Assembly: GCA_964369175.1 (NCBI GenBank)
Contig: CAYJEM010000002.1
Coordinates: 1 to 64,000, forward strand
DNA from: Tannockella sp964369175
Lineage (GTDB): Bacteria > Bacillota_I > Bacilli_A > Erysipelotrichales > Coprobacillaceae
Reading direction: 5' to 3'
Length of the DNA: 64,000 bases
Shown here one piece after another: positions 1 through 9,516 of the stretch. Numbering within the stretch: the stretch's first letter is position 1; each line of letters starts with the position of its first letter. Both the position numbers and the translations under genes were made by a program. The notes under the pieces are model-generated. The model searched no databases. It was not told the DNA's origin and saw only the letters and a program-made list of their open reading frames with translations.

Positions 1-57
1 TTTTCAAAACTTAAGAAAACGAATACTTCTACATCTTGGATTTGGATACCAATTTGT

Positions 58-98
58 AGAAAAAAAGAGACAAACAACCAATTAATAGTTATTTGTCC
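58..98 (-). terminator. Second terminator downstream of rpoC
   Basis: On the minus strand a 10-bp stem (arms 88-97 and 69-78, with G-U pairs) and a 9-nt loop is followed by a U-rich run (58-66). It lies after the first rpoC terminator and would catch read-through. No gene is visible in bases 1-57. Confidence 0.6.
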
Positions 99-119
99 CC
101 CACTCTTGACACAGAGCCA

Positions 120-144
120 GAAAAAGTAGGGAGTTACCCTACTT
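120..144 (-). terminator. Rho-independent terminator of rpoB-rpoC
   Basis: A perfect 8-bp stem (137-144 with 124-131) and 5-nt loop overlaps the rpoC stop codon, which sits in the loop. The minus-strand transcript continues into a short U run. This ends the rpoBC transcript. Confidence 0.75.
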
Positions 145-3100
145 GATCAAACATTTTCTCTGCCATAACATTAAATTCCTCTATTTCAGCAGCTTGCTTT
201 TCTTCTAGTTCTCTAGCAATACGCTCTGGAGATTTTAGTGGACCTCTTAAACCTGTACCAGCCGGTAATAATTTACCAATTAATACATTTTCCTTTAATC
301 CAATTAATTCATCTTTTTTACCTTTAATTGATGCATCAGTTAAGATTTTTGTTGTTTCTTGGAATGATGCCGCAGATAAGAATGATTCAGTCTCTAATGA
401 TGCTTTTGTAATCCCTAAAAGAATAGGTCTTGCAACCGCTGGACGTTTACTAGTTAACAGTGAATCTTTATTTAATTGCGTAAAATCTGTAACGTTGATG
501 TGCGTTCCTGGAAGTGCCCCAGTGTCTCCACCTTCGACAATTCTCATTTTACGTAACATTTGTTTAATAATAACCTCGATATGCTTATCAGAAATCTCGA
601 TACCTTGAATACGGTATACTTTTTGTACTTCTTTTAAGATATAGTTTTCAACAGTCTCTAAGTCAGCTACTGCAAGTAACTCTTTTGGATCAACTGAACC
701 TTCTGTGATTTTAGCACCAATCTTAACTTCAGAATCAACAGAAACACGTAATTTTGCTCCATAAGGTGCTAAATAACTCTTTGTTTCTAAATCATTCGTA
801 ATAACCACTTCACTACGTCCGCTATTATCAAGAATAGCAGTTACAGTTCCGTTTATTTCACTAATTATAGATTTTGCTTTTGGATTTCTTGCTTCAAATA
901 ACTCTTGAATACGAGGTAAACCTTGAGTGATATCGGCTCCACCGGCAACCCCTCCCATGTGGAATGTACGCATTGTAAGCTGTGTACCTGGTTCTCCGAT
1001 TGATTGAGCAGCCATAATACCAACTGTTTCACCAACCTCAACAAGTTCCCCTGTTGCAAGGTTACGCCCATAACATTTTTGACATACACCACGCTTAGAT
1101 GCACATCCAAGTACTGAACGAATTTCTACTTTGGTAACACCTGCTAATTGAATATCATCTGCCATAGACTCATTAATCATTTGATTTGCTTCAATAATCA
1201 CTTCACCAGTTTCTGGATGGATTACATCTTTTTGACTATAACGTCCTACTAAACGGTCTTTTAATGGAACGATTATAGTGTTGTCTGTTGTATTTACTAA
1301 GGCACTTACAACAAATCCTCTATCTGTTTGACAATCTTCTTGTGAAACAATTACTTCTTGTGCTACGTCAACTAAACGTCTTGTTAAGTAACCTGAATCG
1401 GCTGTCTTTAAGGCAGTATCAGTAGAACCCTTTCTTGCTCCATGGGTAGATGCAAAGAATTCTGAAGCTGTTAATCCCTCTCTAAATGATGACTTGATTG
1501 GAATCTCCATTGTTTCCCCTTTTGGATTTGACATCAGACCACGCATTCCTACTAGCTGCGTAAAGTTTGAAATATTACCACGGGCACCAGAATCTGACAT
1601 GATGAAAATTGGATTTTTTGCATCTGCTTCGAAATCTGATTTAACTACTTCCTGTACTTGATCTTTTACACTACTCCATAATTTGATAACAATTTGCTTT
1701 CTTTCTTCTTCAGTGATTTTCCCTTTACGGTAGTAACCTTTGATAACTTCAAGTTGTGCATCTGCTTTTTCAAATAATTCATATTTTGCCTCTGGAACTT
1801 GAATATCGTATACCGATACTGTAATCCCTGCAATTGTAGAATAGTAGAATCCTTGATCTTTAAGTTTATCTAACATTACACTTGTATTCGATAATTCAGA
1901 GCTAATGAATACTTCATTGATAATGTTTTCTAAAGCTTTTTTATTTAATGGTTTAATGATTTCTCTTGATTCGATATGTTCTTTAATATTTACACCAACA
2001 GGTACGAAATACTCATCTGGGGTAGCTACTAAATTACGAGTAGATGGTTCATTAATGAATGGGAAAGCCCCATCAAAGATTTCATTGAAGAAAATCTTAC
2101 CAACTGTTGTAATTAAGTAATTTCTATTTTGTTCTTCAGTAAATGTACTATTATTTAAAGATTTTGCACGAATAGCAACACGTGTATGCAAGTGTACTGT
2201 TTTTGCATTATATGCATGCATTACTTCACTCTTATCTGCAAAAATTGTTCCTTGTCCAATTGCCTCTGGATCTTCTAAAGTTAAATAGTAATTACCAAGA
2301 ACCATATCCTGAGATGGTGTAACGATTGGTTTACCATCTTTAGGACCTAAGATATTGTTAGACCCTAACATTAATTGTCTTGCTTCTTGAATTGCTTCGT
2401 CACCTAAAGGCACATGTACCGCCATTTGGTCACCATCGAAGTCAGCATTAAATGCAGGTGTAACTAGTGGGTGAAGACGAATTGCGCGTCCTTCAACTAG
2501 TTTTGGCTCAAACGCCTGAATCCCAAGTCTATGAAGTGTTGGGGCACGATTTAATAATACTGGGTGATCTTTGATTACGTTTTCAACGATTGGCCAAATA
2601 CGATCATCCATTTTATCAATCAATCTTTCAGCTGCTTTAATATTTGTAGCTAATTGATTACTTACTAATCCATTAATAACGAATGGTTTAAATAAGTTTA
2701 ATGCCATCTCACGTGGTATACCACATTGATACATCTTTAAATCTGGACCAACTGCGATAACCGAACGACCTGAGTAGTCAACACGTTTACCAAGTAAGTT
2801 TTGACGGAAACGACCTTGCTTACCTTTAAGTGTATGACTTAAAGATTTTAAAGCACGACCACCAGCACCCGTAATTGGTTTTGAACGTCGACCGTTATCA
2901 ATTAAAGCATCAACTGCTTCTTGTAACATACGTTTTTCATTTTGTACGATAATTGAAGGAGTTCCTAATTCTAATAGTTTTTTAAGACGGTTATTACGAG
3001 TAATAACACGACGATATAAATCATTTAAATCAGATGTTGCAAAACGACCACCATCTAATTGTAGCATCGGACGTAAATCAGGTGGAATTACTGGTAGTGA

Positions 3101-3787
3101 TTCCATAATCATCCAATGTGGTTTATTATCAGAACCTCTAAAAGCTTCAATTGCTTCTAAACGTTTTAATAATTTTGTACGTCTTTGTCCTTGTGCTTCC
3201 TTCAATTCTTTAGATACGATTTCAAATTCAGCATCCAAATCAACTTGATTTAATAAAGTTTGAATTGCTTCTGCTCCAATTTGAGCTTCAAAAGCATTAC
3301 CAAATTGCTCATAACATTTACGGAAATCTCTATCAGATAAAACTTGTTTATATTCTAATGGCGTTGTTCCTTTGTTAATAACTACATATGATACAAAGTA
3401 GATAATTGCTTCAAGTTGTTTTGGTGACATATCTAAGATAAGTCCCATTCTCGAAGGAATACCTTTTAAATACCAAATGTGCGCAATTGGTGTAGCAAGT
3501 TCGATATGGCCCATACGTTCACGACGTACTGCCGATTTTGTTACTTCGACACCACAACGATCACACACAACACCTTTATATCTTACTTTTTTATACTTTC
3601 CACATCCACATTCCCAGTCTTTAGAAGGACCGAAAATCTTTTCACAGAATAATCCATCCTTCTCTGGTTTTTGTGAACGATAATTGATTGTTTCTGGTTT
3701 CTTAACTTCACCAAAAGACCATTCACGAATCTTTTCAGGAGAAGTTAAACCTATTTGTATAGCAGAAAATTTATTTGTATTATCCAT
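134..3787 (-). CDS. rpoC: DNA-directed RNA polymerase subunit beta' (RpoC)
   Basis: This is the catalytic subunit of RNA polymerase. At 1217 residues it matches the Firmicute beta' length. The N-terminal zinc finger is visible as Cys60, Cys62, Cys75 and Cys78. The universal NADFDGD motif, whose three Asp residues bind the catalytic Mg2+, falls near residues 446-452. A second zinc site is suggested by Cys in SQEDC (about 818) and in CASKRGVCQKC (about 893-904). The start is set by GGAGG a few bases before ATG. It lies 13 bp after rpoB and is cotranscribed with it, ending at a terminator that overlaps the stop codon. Nothing looks disrupted. Confidence 0.99.
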   Translation of the reverse strand: MDNTNKFSAIQIGLTSPEKIREWSFGEVKKPETINYRSQKPEKDGLFCEKIFGPSKDWECGCGKYKKVRYKGVVCDRCGVEVTKSAVRRERMGHIELATPIAHIWYLKGIPSRMGLILDMSPKQLEAIIYFVSYVVINKGTTPLEYKQVLSDRDFRKCYEQFGNAFEAQIGAEAIQTLLNQVDLDAEFEIVSKELKEAQGQRRTKLLKRLEAIEAFRGSDNKPHWMIMESLPVIPPDLRPMLQLDGGRFATSDLNDLYRRVITRNNRLKKLLELGTPSIIVQNEKRMLQEAVDALIDNGRRSKPITGAGGRALKSLSHTLKGKQGRFRQNLLGKRVDYSGRSVIAVGPDLKMYQCGIPREMALNLFKPFVINGLVSNQLATNIKAAERLIDKMDDRIWPIVENVIKDHPVLLNRAPTLHRLGIQAFEPKLVEGRAIRLHPLVTPAFNADFDGDQMAVHVPLGDEAIQEARQLMLGSNNILGPKDGKPIVTPSQDMVLGNYYLTLEDPEAIGQGTIFADKSEVMHAYNAKTVHLHTRVAIRAKSLNNSTFTEEQNRNYLITTVGKIFFNEIFDGAFPFINEPSTRNLVATPDEYFVPVGVNIKEHIESREIIKPLNKKALENIINEVFISSELSNTSVMLDKLKDQGFYYSTIAGITVSVYDIQVPEAKYELFEKADAQLEVIKGYYRKGKITEEERKQIVIKLWSSVKDQVQEVVKSDFEADAKNPIFIMSDSGARGNISNFTQLVGMRGLMSNPKGETMEIPIKSSFREGLTASEFFASTHGARKGSTDTALKTADSGYLTRRLVDVAQEVIVSQEDCQTDRGFVVSALVNTTDNTIIVPLKDRLVGRYSQKDVIHPETGEVIIEANQMINESMADDIQLAGVTKVEIRSVLGCASKRGVCQKCYGRNLATGELVEVGETVGIMAAQSIGEPGTQLTMRTFHMGGVAGGADITQGLPRIQELFEARNPKAKSIISEINGTVTAILDNSGRSEVVITNDLETKSYLAPYGAKLRVSVDSEVKIGAKITEGSVDPKELLAVADLETVENYILKEVQKVYRIQGIEISDKHIEVIIKQMLRKMRIVEGGDTGALPGTHINVTDFTQLNKDSLLTSKRPAVARPILLGITKASLETESFLSAASFQETTKILTDASIKGKKDELIGLKENVLIGKLLPAGTGLRGPLKSPERIARELEEKQAAEIEEFNVMAEKMFDQVG

Positions 3788-3800
3788 ATTTTACTTCCTC

Positions 3801-6800
3801 CTATTCATCGCCTTCAATAATTTCATCTAATAATTCAAATCCTACTTCATCTGAGAAATCATTGTCTGCAGACTCATGTTCAATTTCAACAAGTTCCTCT
3901 AAAGCTTCTAATTCATCAGTTATTGATGGCATTGTAACCTCAGTTATTTCTTCTTGTTCTTTAACAACTTGTTCTTTTTCCATTGAAGATAAGAATCTTC
4001 TTTCTTCCTCTTCAATGTTTCTCATATCAATTTCATTACCTTCATCATCTAGTAAGCGGATATCAAGTGCTAATGCTTGTAATTCCTTTTTAAGAACTCT
4101 AAATGATTCTGGTAATCCCGGTTCAGGTAAATCATGACCTTTAACAATCGCTTCATAAGTTTTAACACGACCTACAACATCATCTGACTTAACTGTTAAG
4201 ATTTCACGTAATGTATATGCAGCACCATATGCTTCAAGTGCCCAAACTTCCATCTCTCCAAATCTTTGTCCACCATTTTGTGCTTTACCACCTAATGGTT
4301 GTTGCGTTACAAGTGAGTATGGACCTACTGAACGAGCATGTAATTTATCATCAACCATGTGGGCAAGTTTAATCATGTACATGATACCAACTGAAATTTT
4401 AGAGTCGAATTTTTCTCCTGTACGACCATCAATTACAGTTTGTTTACCATCTTCATTCATTCCTGCTTCTTTCATGATTTCTTCTAAGTCTGAACGATAT
4501 AATCCATCGAATGCTGGCGTAGCAATATACAACCCTAATTCTTTAGCTGCATATCCTAAGTGTAATTCTAATACCTGTCCGATATTCATACGTGATGGTA
4601 CCCCTAATGGATTTAACATGATATCTAATGGTGTTCCATCTTCTAAATGAGGCATATCTTCTACTGGTAAGATTTTAGATATTACCCCTTTATTACCATG
4701 ACGCCCTGCCATTTTATCTCCTTCAGAGATTTTACGTTTTTGAACGATATACACTTTGATAACTTTGTTTACACCTGGTTGTAATTCATCACCATTTTTT
4801 CTTGAGAATACTTTGATGTCATGAATAATACCAGCACCACCATGTGGTACACGTAATGAGTTATCTTTTACTTCACGAGATTTCTCTCCAAAGATTGCAA
4901 GTAATAATTTTTCTTCTGCAGATAATTCTGCTTGTCCTTTTGGTGTAACCTTACCTACTAAGATATCACCTTCCTTAACTTCTGCACCGATCATGATAAC
5001 ACCATCGCTAGTTAAGTTTTTACGAGCTTCATCTCCAACATTTGGAATGTCTCTTGTGATTTCTTCTGGTCCTAATTTTGTATCACGACACTCAATTGAA
5101 TATTCATCAATATGGATTGAAGTATACACATCATCTTTTACTAATCTTTCAGACATGATGATGGCATCTTCGTAATTATATCCGTTCCATGTCATGAATC
5201 CAACAAGAACGTTTTGTCCTAATGCAAGTTCACCTTTTTCCATCGCTGGACCATCAGCTAATACTTGACCAGCTAATACTTTTTCACCAAGAACAACAAT
5301 TGGTTTTTGGTTAATACATGTACCGGCATTTGAAATCATGAATTTTGATAAACGATAACTTTGGTCACCATCTTCTGTTGTTACAACAATTCTTCTTGCA
5401 TCAACGTAAGATACAACCCCACCTTTTCTAGCTACAACTGCTGCCCCAGAATCGCGGGCTGCTTGATGTTCCATACCTGTTCCTACAAACGGTGTATGTG
5501 GGTGTAATAATGGTACTGCCTGACGTTGCATGTTGGCACCCATCAAAGCACGAGTAGCATCATCGTTTTCTAAGAAAGGAATACATGACGTTGCAACAGA
5601 AACGATCTGTTTTGGAGATATATCAATGAAATCTAAGTCCTCGCGCTTAGCAAGAATACTCTCTCCTAAGTTACGAGCTGTTACTTGTTCATCTAAAATA
5701 AATGCATTATCATCTGTGGCAACATTTGCTTGTGCAATAATGTAATTTTTCTCTTGATCAGCTGTTAAATAACGAATATCGCTTTCATCAATAATTCCAT
5801 TATTTACTTTACGATAAGGTGTTTCAATGAATCCGTATTGATTAATTTTCGCATACGAAGCAAGTGTTGAAATCAACCCGATATTTGGTCCCTCTGGTGT
5901 TTCAATTGGACAAATACGCCCATAACTTGATGTATGTACGTCACGCACCTCATATCCGGCACGATCACGGCTTAAACCACCAGGTCCAAGTGCTGAAAGA
6001 CGACGCTTATTTGTTAATTCGGCTAATGGATTAATTTGATCCATGAATTGTGATAACTGAGATGATGAAAAGAATTCTTTCATTGCTGCAGTTAATGGAC
6101 GAATATTTGTTAACGATTGTGGAGTTACTGAATCAACTTCAGATAAAGACATTCTTTCTTTAACAACTCTTTCCATACGTGAAAGTCCAATACGGAATTG
6201 ATTTTGAATTAATTCTCCAACCGAACGTACACGACGATTCCCTAAATGATCAATATCATCTAATAAGCCAACACGTGCCATTAAGTTAACACGGTCATCA
6301 GCTGCTAAATCTAATGATTCAAAGATATCAACTAAGTTTAACATGTAAGAGTATGATGCAATAATATCAGATACAGTAATAAACTTACTATCTAATGATA
6401 AATCAGTACCAATTACTTTCATTTTTCTAGACTTAGATTCATCTGTGTATACATTTACACATTGAACAGTTCCTGTAGATTCTAGTCTTTCGTTCATTTT
6501 AATATCAGTAGTATGAACAGGTGTTGATAAAACAGGACGAATTGTTTCAATCACCTCTCTAGTAAGTAGTGTTCCTTCTTTACATACAACATTTCCTTCA
6601 ACATCAATAATGTCTTGTGCTAGTACTCTGTTAGCAATACGATCAATTAAACTTAACTTTTGTCCGAACTTAAAGCGTCCAGCTTTTGCTAGATCATATC
6701 TTTTTGCATCAAAGAATTTTGCATATAATAAGTTGTTAGCCCCTTCAAGTGTTGCTGGTTCTCCAGGTCTAAGTTTGTTATAGATTTCAATTAAAGCCTC

Positions 6801-7499
6801 TTCAGTATTTGTAGTACTATCTTTTTCAAGTGTGTTCATGATAAATTCATGCTCACCAAAAACAGCAATGATATCTTCATTACTTGAAAGTCCTAATGCT
6901 CTAAGTAGTACAGTAGCAGGAATCTTACGAGTACGATCGATACGTACATTTAATACATCTTTCGTATCATTTTCAAATTCTAACCATGTCCCTCTAGACG
7001 GGATTACACTCCCTGTAAATACTGTTTTTCTAGTCTTTTTATCTAATGCATTTGAAAAATATGCACCTGGAGAACGTACTAATTGTGATACGATAACACG
7101 TTCTGCACCATTTATGATAAATGTCCCAGATTCAGTCATTAATGGGAAATCTCCCATAAAAACCTCTTGCTCTTTAATCTCACCCGTTGCTTTATTTACT
7201 AAACGTAAAATAGCACGGATTGGTGCTGCATAATTTGTATCTCTATCTTTACTTTCATCTACTGAATACTTTGCATTTTCAAAGAAACAGTCAACAAACT
7301 CTAATGTTAATGTTTCATTAAAATTTGTGATTGGATATACATCCTTAAATACTTCTTTAATTCCTTCTTCTTTAAACCATCTGTATGAGTCAGTTTGAAC
7401 TTCAACTAAATTAGGTAGCTCCAAAGAACCACTAATTCTTGAATAGTTACGACGAGTAATCTTACTTTTTGCTATTGTTGTATTGTTTTCCACAAACAT
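3801..7499 (-). CDS. rpoB: DNA-directed RNA polymerase subunit beta (RpoB)
   Basis: This is the RNA polymerase beta subunit, 1232 residues, somewhat longer than the roughly 1190 usual in Bacillus because of an acidic C-terminal tail of about 60 residues. The rifampicin-binding cluster is easy to read (SQLSQFMDQINPLAELTNKR). The residue equivalent to E. coli His526 is Asn (N497, codon AAT at 6009-6011), while the Asp516 and Ser531 equivalents are kept. Asn here is known from naturally rifampicin-resistant mollicutes such as Spiroplasma. Start ATG follows an AAGGGG sequence; a GTG two codons later is a weaker alternative. It has its own promoter at 7582-7610 and is followed by rpoC. Confidence 0.99.
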   Translation of the reverse strand: MFVENNTTIAKSKITRRNYSRISGSLELPNLVEVQTDSYRWFKEEGIKEVFKDVYPITNFNETLTLEFVDCFFENAKYSVDESKDRDTNYAAPIRAILRLVNKATGEIKEQEVFMGDFPLMTESGTFIINGAERVIVSQLVRSPGAYFSNALDKKTRKTVFTGSVIPSRGTWLEFENDTKDVLNVRIDRTRKIPATVLLRALGLSSNEDIIAVFGEHEFIMNTLEKDSTTNTEEALIEIYNKLRPGEPATLEGANNLLYAKFFDAKRYDLAKAGRFKFGQKLSLIDRIANRVLAQDIIDVEGNVVCKEGTLLTREVIETIRPVLSTPVHTTDIKMNERLESTGTVQCVNVYTDESKSRKMKVIGTDLSLDSKFITVSDIIASYSYMLNLVDIFESLDLAADDRVNLMARVGLLDDIDHLGNRRVRSVGELIQNQFRIGLSRMERVVKERMSLSEVDSVTPQSLTNIRPLTAAMKEFFSSSQLSQFMDQINPLAELTNKRRLSALGPGGLSRDRAGYEVRDVHTSSYGRICPIETPEGPNIGLISTLASYAKINQYGFIETPYRKVNNGIIDESDIRYLTADQEKNYIIAQANVATDDNAFILDEQVTARNLGESILAKREDLDFIDISPKQIVSVATSCIPFLENDDATRALMGANMQRQAVPLLHPHTPFVGTGMEHQAARDSGAAVVARKGGVVSYVDARRIVVTTEDGDQSYRLSKFMISNAGTCINQKPIVVLGEKVLAGQVLADGPAMEKGELALGQNVLVGFMTWNGYNYEDAIIMSERLVKDDVYTSIHIDEYSIECRDTKLGPEEITRDIPNVGDEARKNLTSDGVIMIGAEVKEGDILVGKVTPKGQAELSAEEKLLLAIFGEKSREVKDNSLRVPHGGAGIIHDIKVFSRKNGDELQPGVNKVIKVYIVQKRKISEGDKMAGRHGNKGVISKILPVEDMPHLEDGTPLDIMLNPLGVPSRMNIGQVLELHLGYAAKELGLYIATPAFDGLYRSDLEEIMKEAGMNEDGKQTVIDGRTGEKFDSKISVGIMYMIKLAHMVDDKLHARSVGPYSLVTQQPLGGKAQNGGQRFGEMEVWALEAYGAAYTLREILTVKSDDVVGRVKTYEAIVKGHDLPEPGLPESFRVLKKELQALALDIRLLDDEGNEIDMRNIEEEERRFLSSMEKEQVVKEQEEITEVTMPSITDELEALEELVEIEHESADNDFSDEVGFELLDEIIEGDE

Positions 7500-7581
7500 T
7501 CCACCCCTTCGCTAATCTCTATAATCATGTTTTGGCGTGCAAAAAAATCACACCCTTTCAAACATGAATAGGCATTTTACT

Positions 7582-7610
7582 ATACTAGCACAAGACCATG
7601 TAATAGTCAA
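7582..7610 (-). promoter_or_regulatory. Promoter of rpoB-rpoC
   Basis: The -35 element is TTGACT (7605-7610), the spacer is 17 bp and the -10 is TAGTAT (7582-7587), preceded by TGC as in an extended -10. The leader to rpoB is about 75 nt and contains a short U-loop hairpin of unknown role. Confidence 0.8.
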
Positions 7611-7622
7611 TATATATTTAAT

Positions 7623-8210
7623 TTATTTTTTTGCAACCAAAATATAGTACCCTTTATCCTTTTTTGCAACTTCGCAATTACCAAAGATTTCTTCTAATCT
7701 CTTTTTAACTGACGGAGCTCCTTGCTTCTTTTGAATAACAACCCAAACTCTACCACCATCATTTAAATGTTCATATGATTTTGTAATAATTTCCATAACA
7801 ACTGCTTTTCCAGCACGAATCGGCGGATTCGTTACAATCGTATCAAATTGCTTTTTAACATCTCCATACATATCACTCTTGTAAACATTAACTTCAACAT
7901 CATTGACAACAGCATTATGTCTACATAAATCCAATGCTCTGGAATTAACATCAATCATATCGACTGTGATTGCAGGATGTAACTTTTTCAAGCATACACC
8001 AAATGTACCATATCCACATCCCACATCCAAAAGCGTTGAATTATCATCAAATGAAATTGTATCTAACATTACCCTAGATCCATAATCGATCATAGTTTTT
8101 GAAAAGACACCAATATCGCTAACAAACTGTATATCTACTCCCTTATATGTAAATGTAAAAGTTGACTGCTCACTTGGCAAATCTTGATTATCTGTATAAT
8201 AGTGTTTCAC
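7623..8210 (-). CDS. ybxB: Class I SAM-dependent methyltransferase, RsmC/YbxB family
   Basis: A predicted RNA methyltransferase of 195 residues. Motif I for SAM binding is LLDVGCGYGTFG, and TNPPIRAG is the NPP(F/I) motif typical of N-methyltransferases acting on guanine, as in 16S rRNA methylase RsmC. In Bacillus the homologue ybxB sits in the same place between rplL and rpoB, which supports the assignment. I start it at GTG 8210, because an AGGAGG lies 7 nt upstream; an in-frame ATG at 8252 has no ribosome-binding site and overlaps the promoter. It has its own extended -10 promoter just upstream. The exact target base is not shown by the sequence. Confidence 0.9.
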   Translation of the reverse strand: MKHYYTDNQDLPSEQSTFTFTYKGVDIQFVSDIGVFSKTMIDYGSRVMLDTISFDDNSTLLDVGCGYGTFGVCLKKLHPAITVDMIDVNSRALDLCRHNAVVNDVEVNVYKSDMYGDVKKQFDTIVTNPPIRAGKAVVMEIITKSYEHLNDGGRVWVVIQKKQGAPSVKKRLEEIFGNCEVAKKDKGYYILVAKK

Positions 8211-8233
8211 CAGTATACCTCCTGTATAAATTT

Positions 8234-8252
8234 CATGTACAGTATAACACAA
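8234..8252 (-). promoter_or_regulatory. Extended -10 promoter of ybxB
   Basis: TGTTATACT (minus strand of 8241-8249) is a good extended -10; no clear -35 is seen at the right distance. Transcription would start near 8234, about 24 nt before the GTG start. Confidence 0.55.
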
Positions 8253-8354
8253 AAGAGGCTCAACATAGAACCACTTTAATAGTAAAAGTATATTGTAACG
8301 TCACCTTGCAATAGCTATGTTTCCATAACTGAATTTTGTCAATGTTATTTAGGC

Positions 8355-8386
8355 GCAAAAAAAGAGGTTCTATATAGAACCTCTTA
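8355..8386 (-). terminator. Terminator after rplL
   Basis: A perfect 9-bp stem (8377-8385 with 8362-8370) and 6-nt loop TATATA is followed by seven U on the minus strand. It separates rplJ-rplL from ybxB-rpoBC. Confidence 0.9.
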
Positions 8387-8395
8387 AGAGTAAAA

Positions 8396-8764
8396 TTATT
8401 TTACTTCTACTGTAGCACCAGCAGCAACTAATTTATCTTTGATTTCATTAGCTTCATCTACTGAGATGTTTTCTTTGATTGTAGCAGGAGCTTTGTCAAC
8501 TAAACCTTTAGCATCTACTAAACCTAATCCCGTAATTTCTCTTACTACCTTGATTACAGCAACTTTAGTTGCACCAGCTTCTGTTAAAGTAACAGTTACT
8601 TCGCTTGGAGCAGCATCAGCAGCAGCATCACCAGCTACTACAGCTACTGGAGCAGCAGCAGTTACGTCGAATTTTTCTTCGATTGCTTTTACTAAATCAT
8701 TTAATTCTAAAATTGTAGCTTCTTCTAAGTAAGCTAAGATATCTTCATGTGTTAATTTTGCCAT
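8396..8764 (-). CDS. rplL: 50S ribosomal protein L7/L12
   Basis: Stalk protein of the large subunit that recruits translational GTPases. It has 122 residues. The N-terminal dimerisation helix (LTHEDILAYLEEATILELNDLVK) is followed by an Ala/Val-rich hinge at about 38-53 and the C-terminal domain with GLGLVDAKGLVDKAP and the conserved TIKENI segment. The correct start is ATG 8764: an in-frame ATG 15 nt upstream is part of the GGAGG ribosome-binding site itself. It follows rplJ by 32 bp and shares its leader-controlled transcript. Confidence 0.98.
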   Translation of the reverse strand: MAKLTHEDILAYLEEATILELNDLVKAIEEKFDVTAAAPVAVVAGDAAADAAPSEVTVTLTEAGATKVAVIKVVREITGLGLVDAKGLVDKAPATIKENISVDEANEIKDKLVAAGATVEVK

Positions 8765-8796
8765 TATATTTTCCTCCATATTTGACTTGCCACTGA

Positions 8797-9336
8797 TTAT
8801 TCAGCAGCTTCTGTATTTTCTTCTGTTTGTGTAGCTTCTACACCTTCACCTCTTGCATCAGCAACGGCTTTAACCACTCTTGCAAATTTGCTAACTGGCG
8901 CTTGTAACATACCAAGTAACATTGAGTACATTCCATCTCTTCCAGGTAATTTTGCAATTTCGTTTACTTCTTCAACTGATAAGATTTTTCCTTCCATAAC
9001 ACCAGCTTTAATTACTAAAGCTTCATGTTGTTTAGCGAAATCCGCTAAAACTCTGGCTGGAGCAACCGCATCATCATTTCCGAATGCTACTGCATTTGGA
9101 CCTACTAATTTGTCGTTTAATTCTGCATAACCAACTTCTTCAGTTGCTCTTTGCATAAGTTTATTTTTATAAACTTTGAATTCAACGCCTTCAGCACGTA
9201 AATCTCTACGTAATTGTGTTACTTCAGATACTGATAATCCACGATACTCAACGATAACAGCTGATTGAGCAGCTTTGAATTTATCAGCGATTTCAGTAAC
9301 AACTTGCGCTTTTAATTTAATCGCTTCTACTGACAT
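8797..9336 (-). CDS. rplJ: 50S ribosomal protein L10
   Basis: L10 anchors the L7/L12 dimers to the ribosome. It has 179 residues, slightly longer than usual because of an acidic C-terminal tail (TQTEENTEAAE). The N-terminal core with VIVEYRGLSVSEVTQLR and YKNKLMQRA is typical. ATG 9336 is the start, with GGAGG 7 nt upstream; a GTG two codons earlier overlaps that site. In many bacteria the L10-L12 complex binds its own leader and represses this operon. The matching leader and an attenuator lie directly upstream. Confidence 0.98.
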   Translation of the reverse strand: MSVEAIKLKAQVVTEIADKFKAAQSAVIVEYRGLSVSEVTQLRRDLRAEGVEFKVYKNKLMQRATEEVGYAELNDKLVGPNAVAFGNDDAVAPARVLADFAKQHEALVIKAGVMEGKILSVEEVNEIAKLPGRDGMYSMLLGMLQAPVSKFARVVKAVADARGEGVEATQTEENTEAAE

Positions 9337-9385
9337 TGTCACACCTCCTGTATTTTTTTATATATGCAACAATATACTCGCTTAT

Positions 9386-9412
9386 AAAAACTCCCACGTA
9401 AACGCGAGAGTT
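9386..9412 (-). terminator. Attenuator hairpin in the rplJ leader
   Basis: A 10-bp stem with two G-U pairs (9403-9412 with 9389-9398) and a 4-nt loop is followed by U residues on the minus strand. It is placed between the L10-binding region and rplJ, so it can act as a regulated terminator as in Bacillus rplJ. Confidence 0.7.
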
Positions 9413-9510
9413 AAAGTTAATATATTACTATATTACTTAACACCTCGGTAACAAATTAAGGTTGCCCAGTTACTGTCTACGGTATATTGATTGCTACAAA
9501 TTGTTTGTAT
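9413..9510 (-). promoter_or_regulatory. L10 leader: autoregulatory RNA of rplJ-rplL
   Basis: The minus-strand RNA here contains CCGTAGACAG, TTAATTTGTTACCGAGGT and nearby complementary segments. These match the conserved core of the Firmicute L10 leader (the CGUAGACAG and CCGAGGU segments of the L10-L12 binding kink-turn region). It lies in the 180-bp rplA-rplJ gap, upstream of the attenuator. The family assignment is by motif memory and position. Confidence 0.75.
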
Positions 9511-9516
9511 CTATAA

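Noticed and set aside
3775..4137. Ser-rich open frame on the plus strand opposite the rpoB end
   Set aside because: It mirrors the acidic Glu/Asp-rich tail of RpoB; no translation signal.
8211..8252. Earlier ATG start for the YbxB-like methyltransferase
   Set aside because: It overlaps the -10 promoter box and the ribosome-binding site of the GTG start at 8210.
8439..8732. Long open frame on the plus strand opposite rplL
   Set aside because: It is a shadow of rplL's Ala/Val-rich coding sequence, with no ribosome-binding site and no recognisable protein. Similar antisense frames opposite rpoB, rpoC, pgk and leuC were dropped for the same reason.
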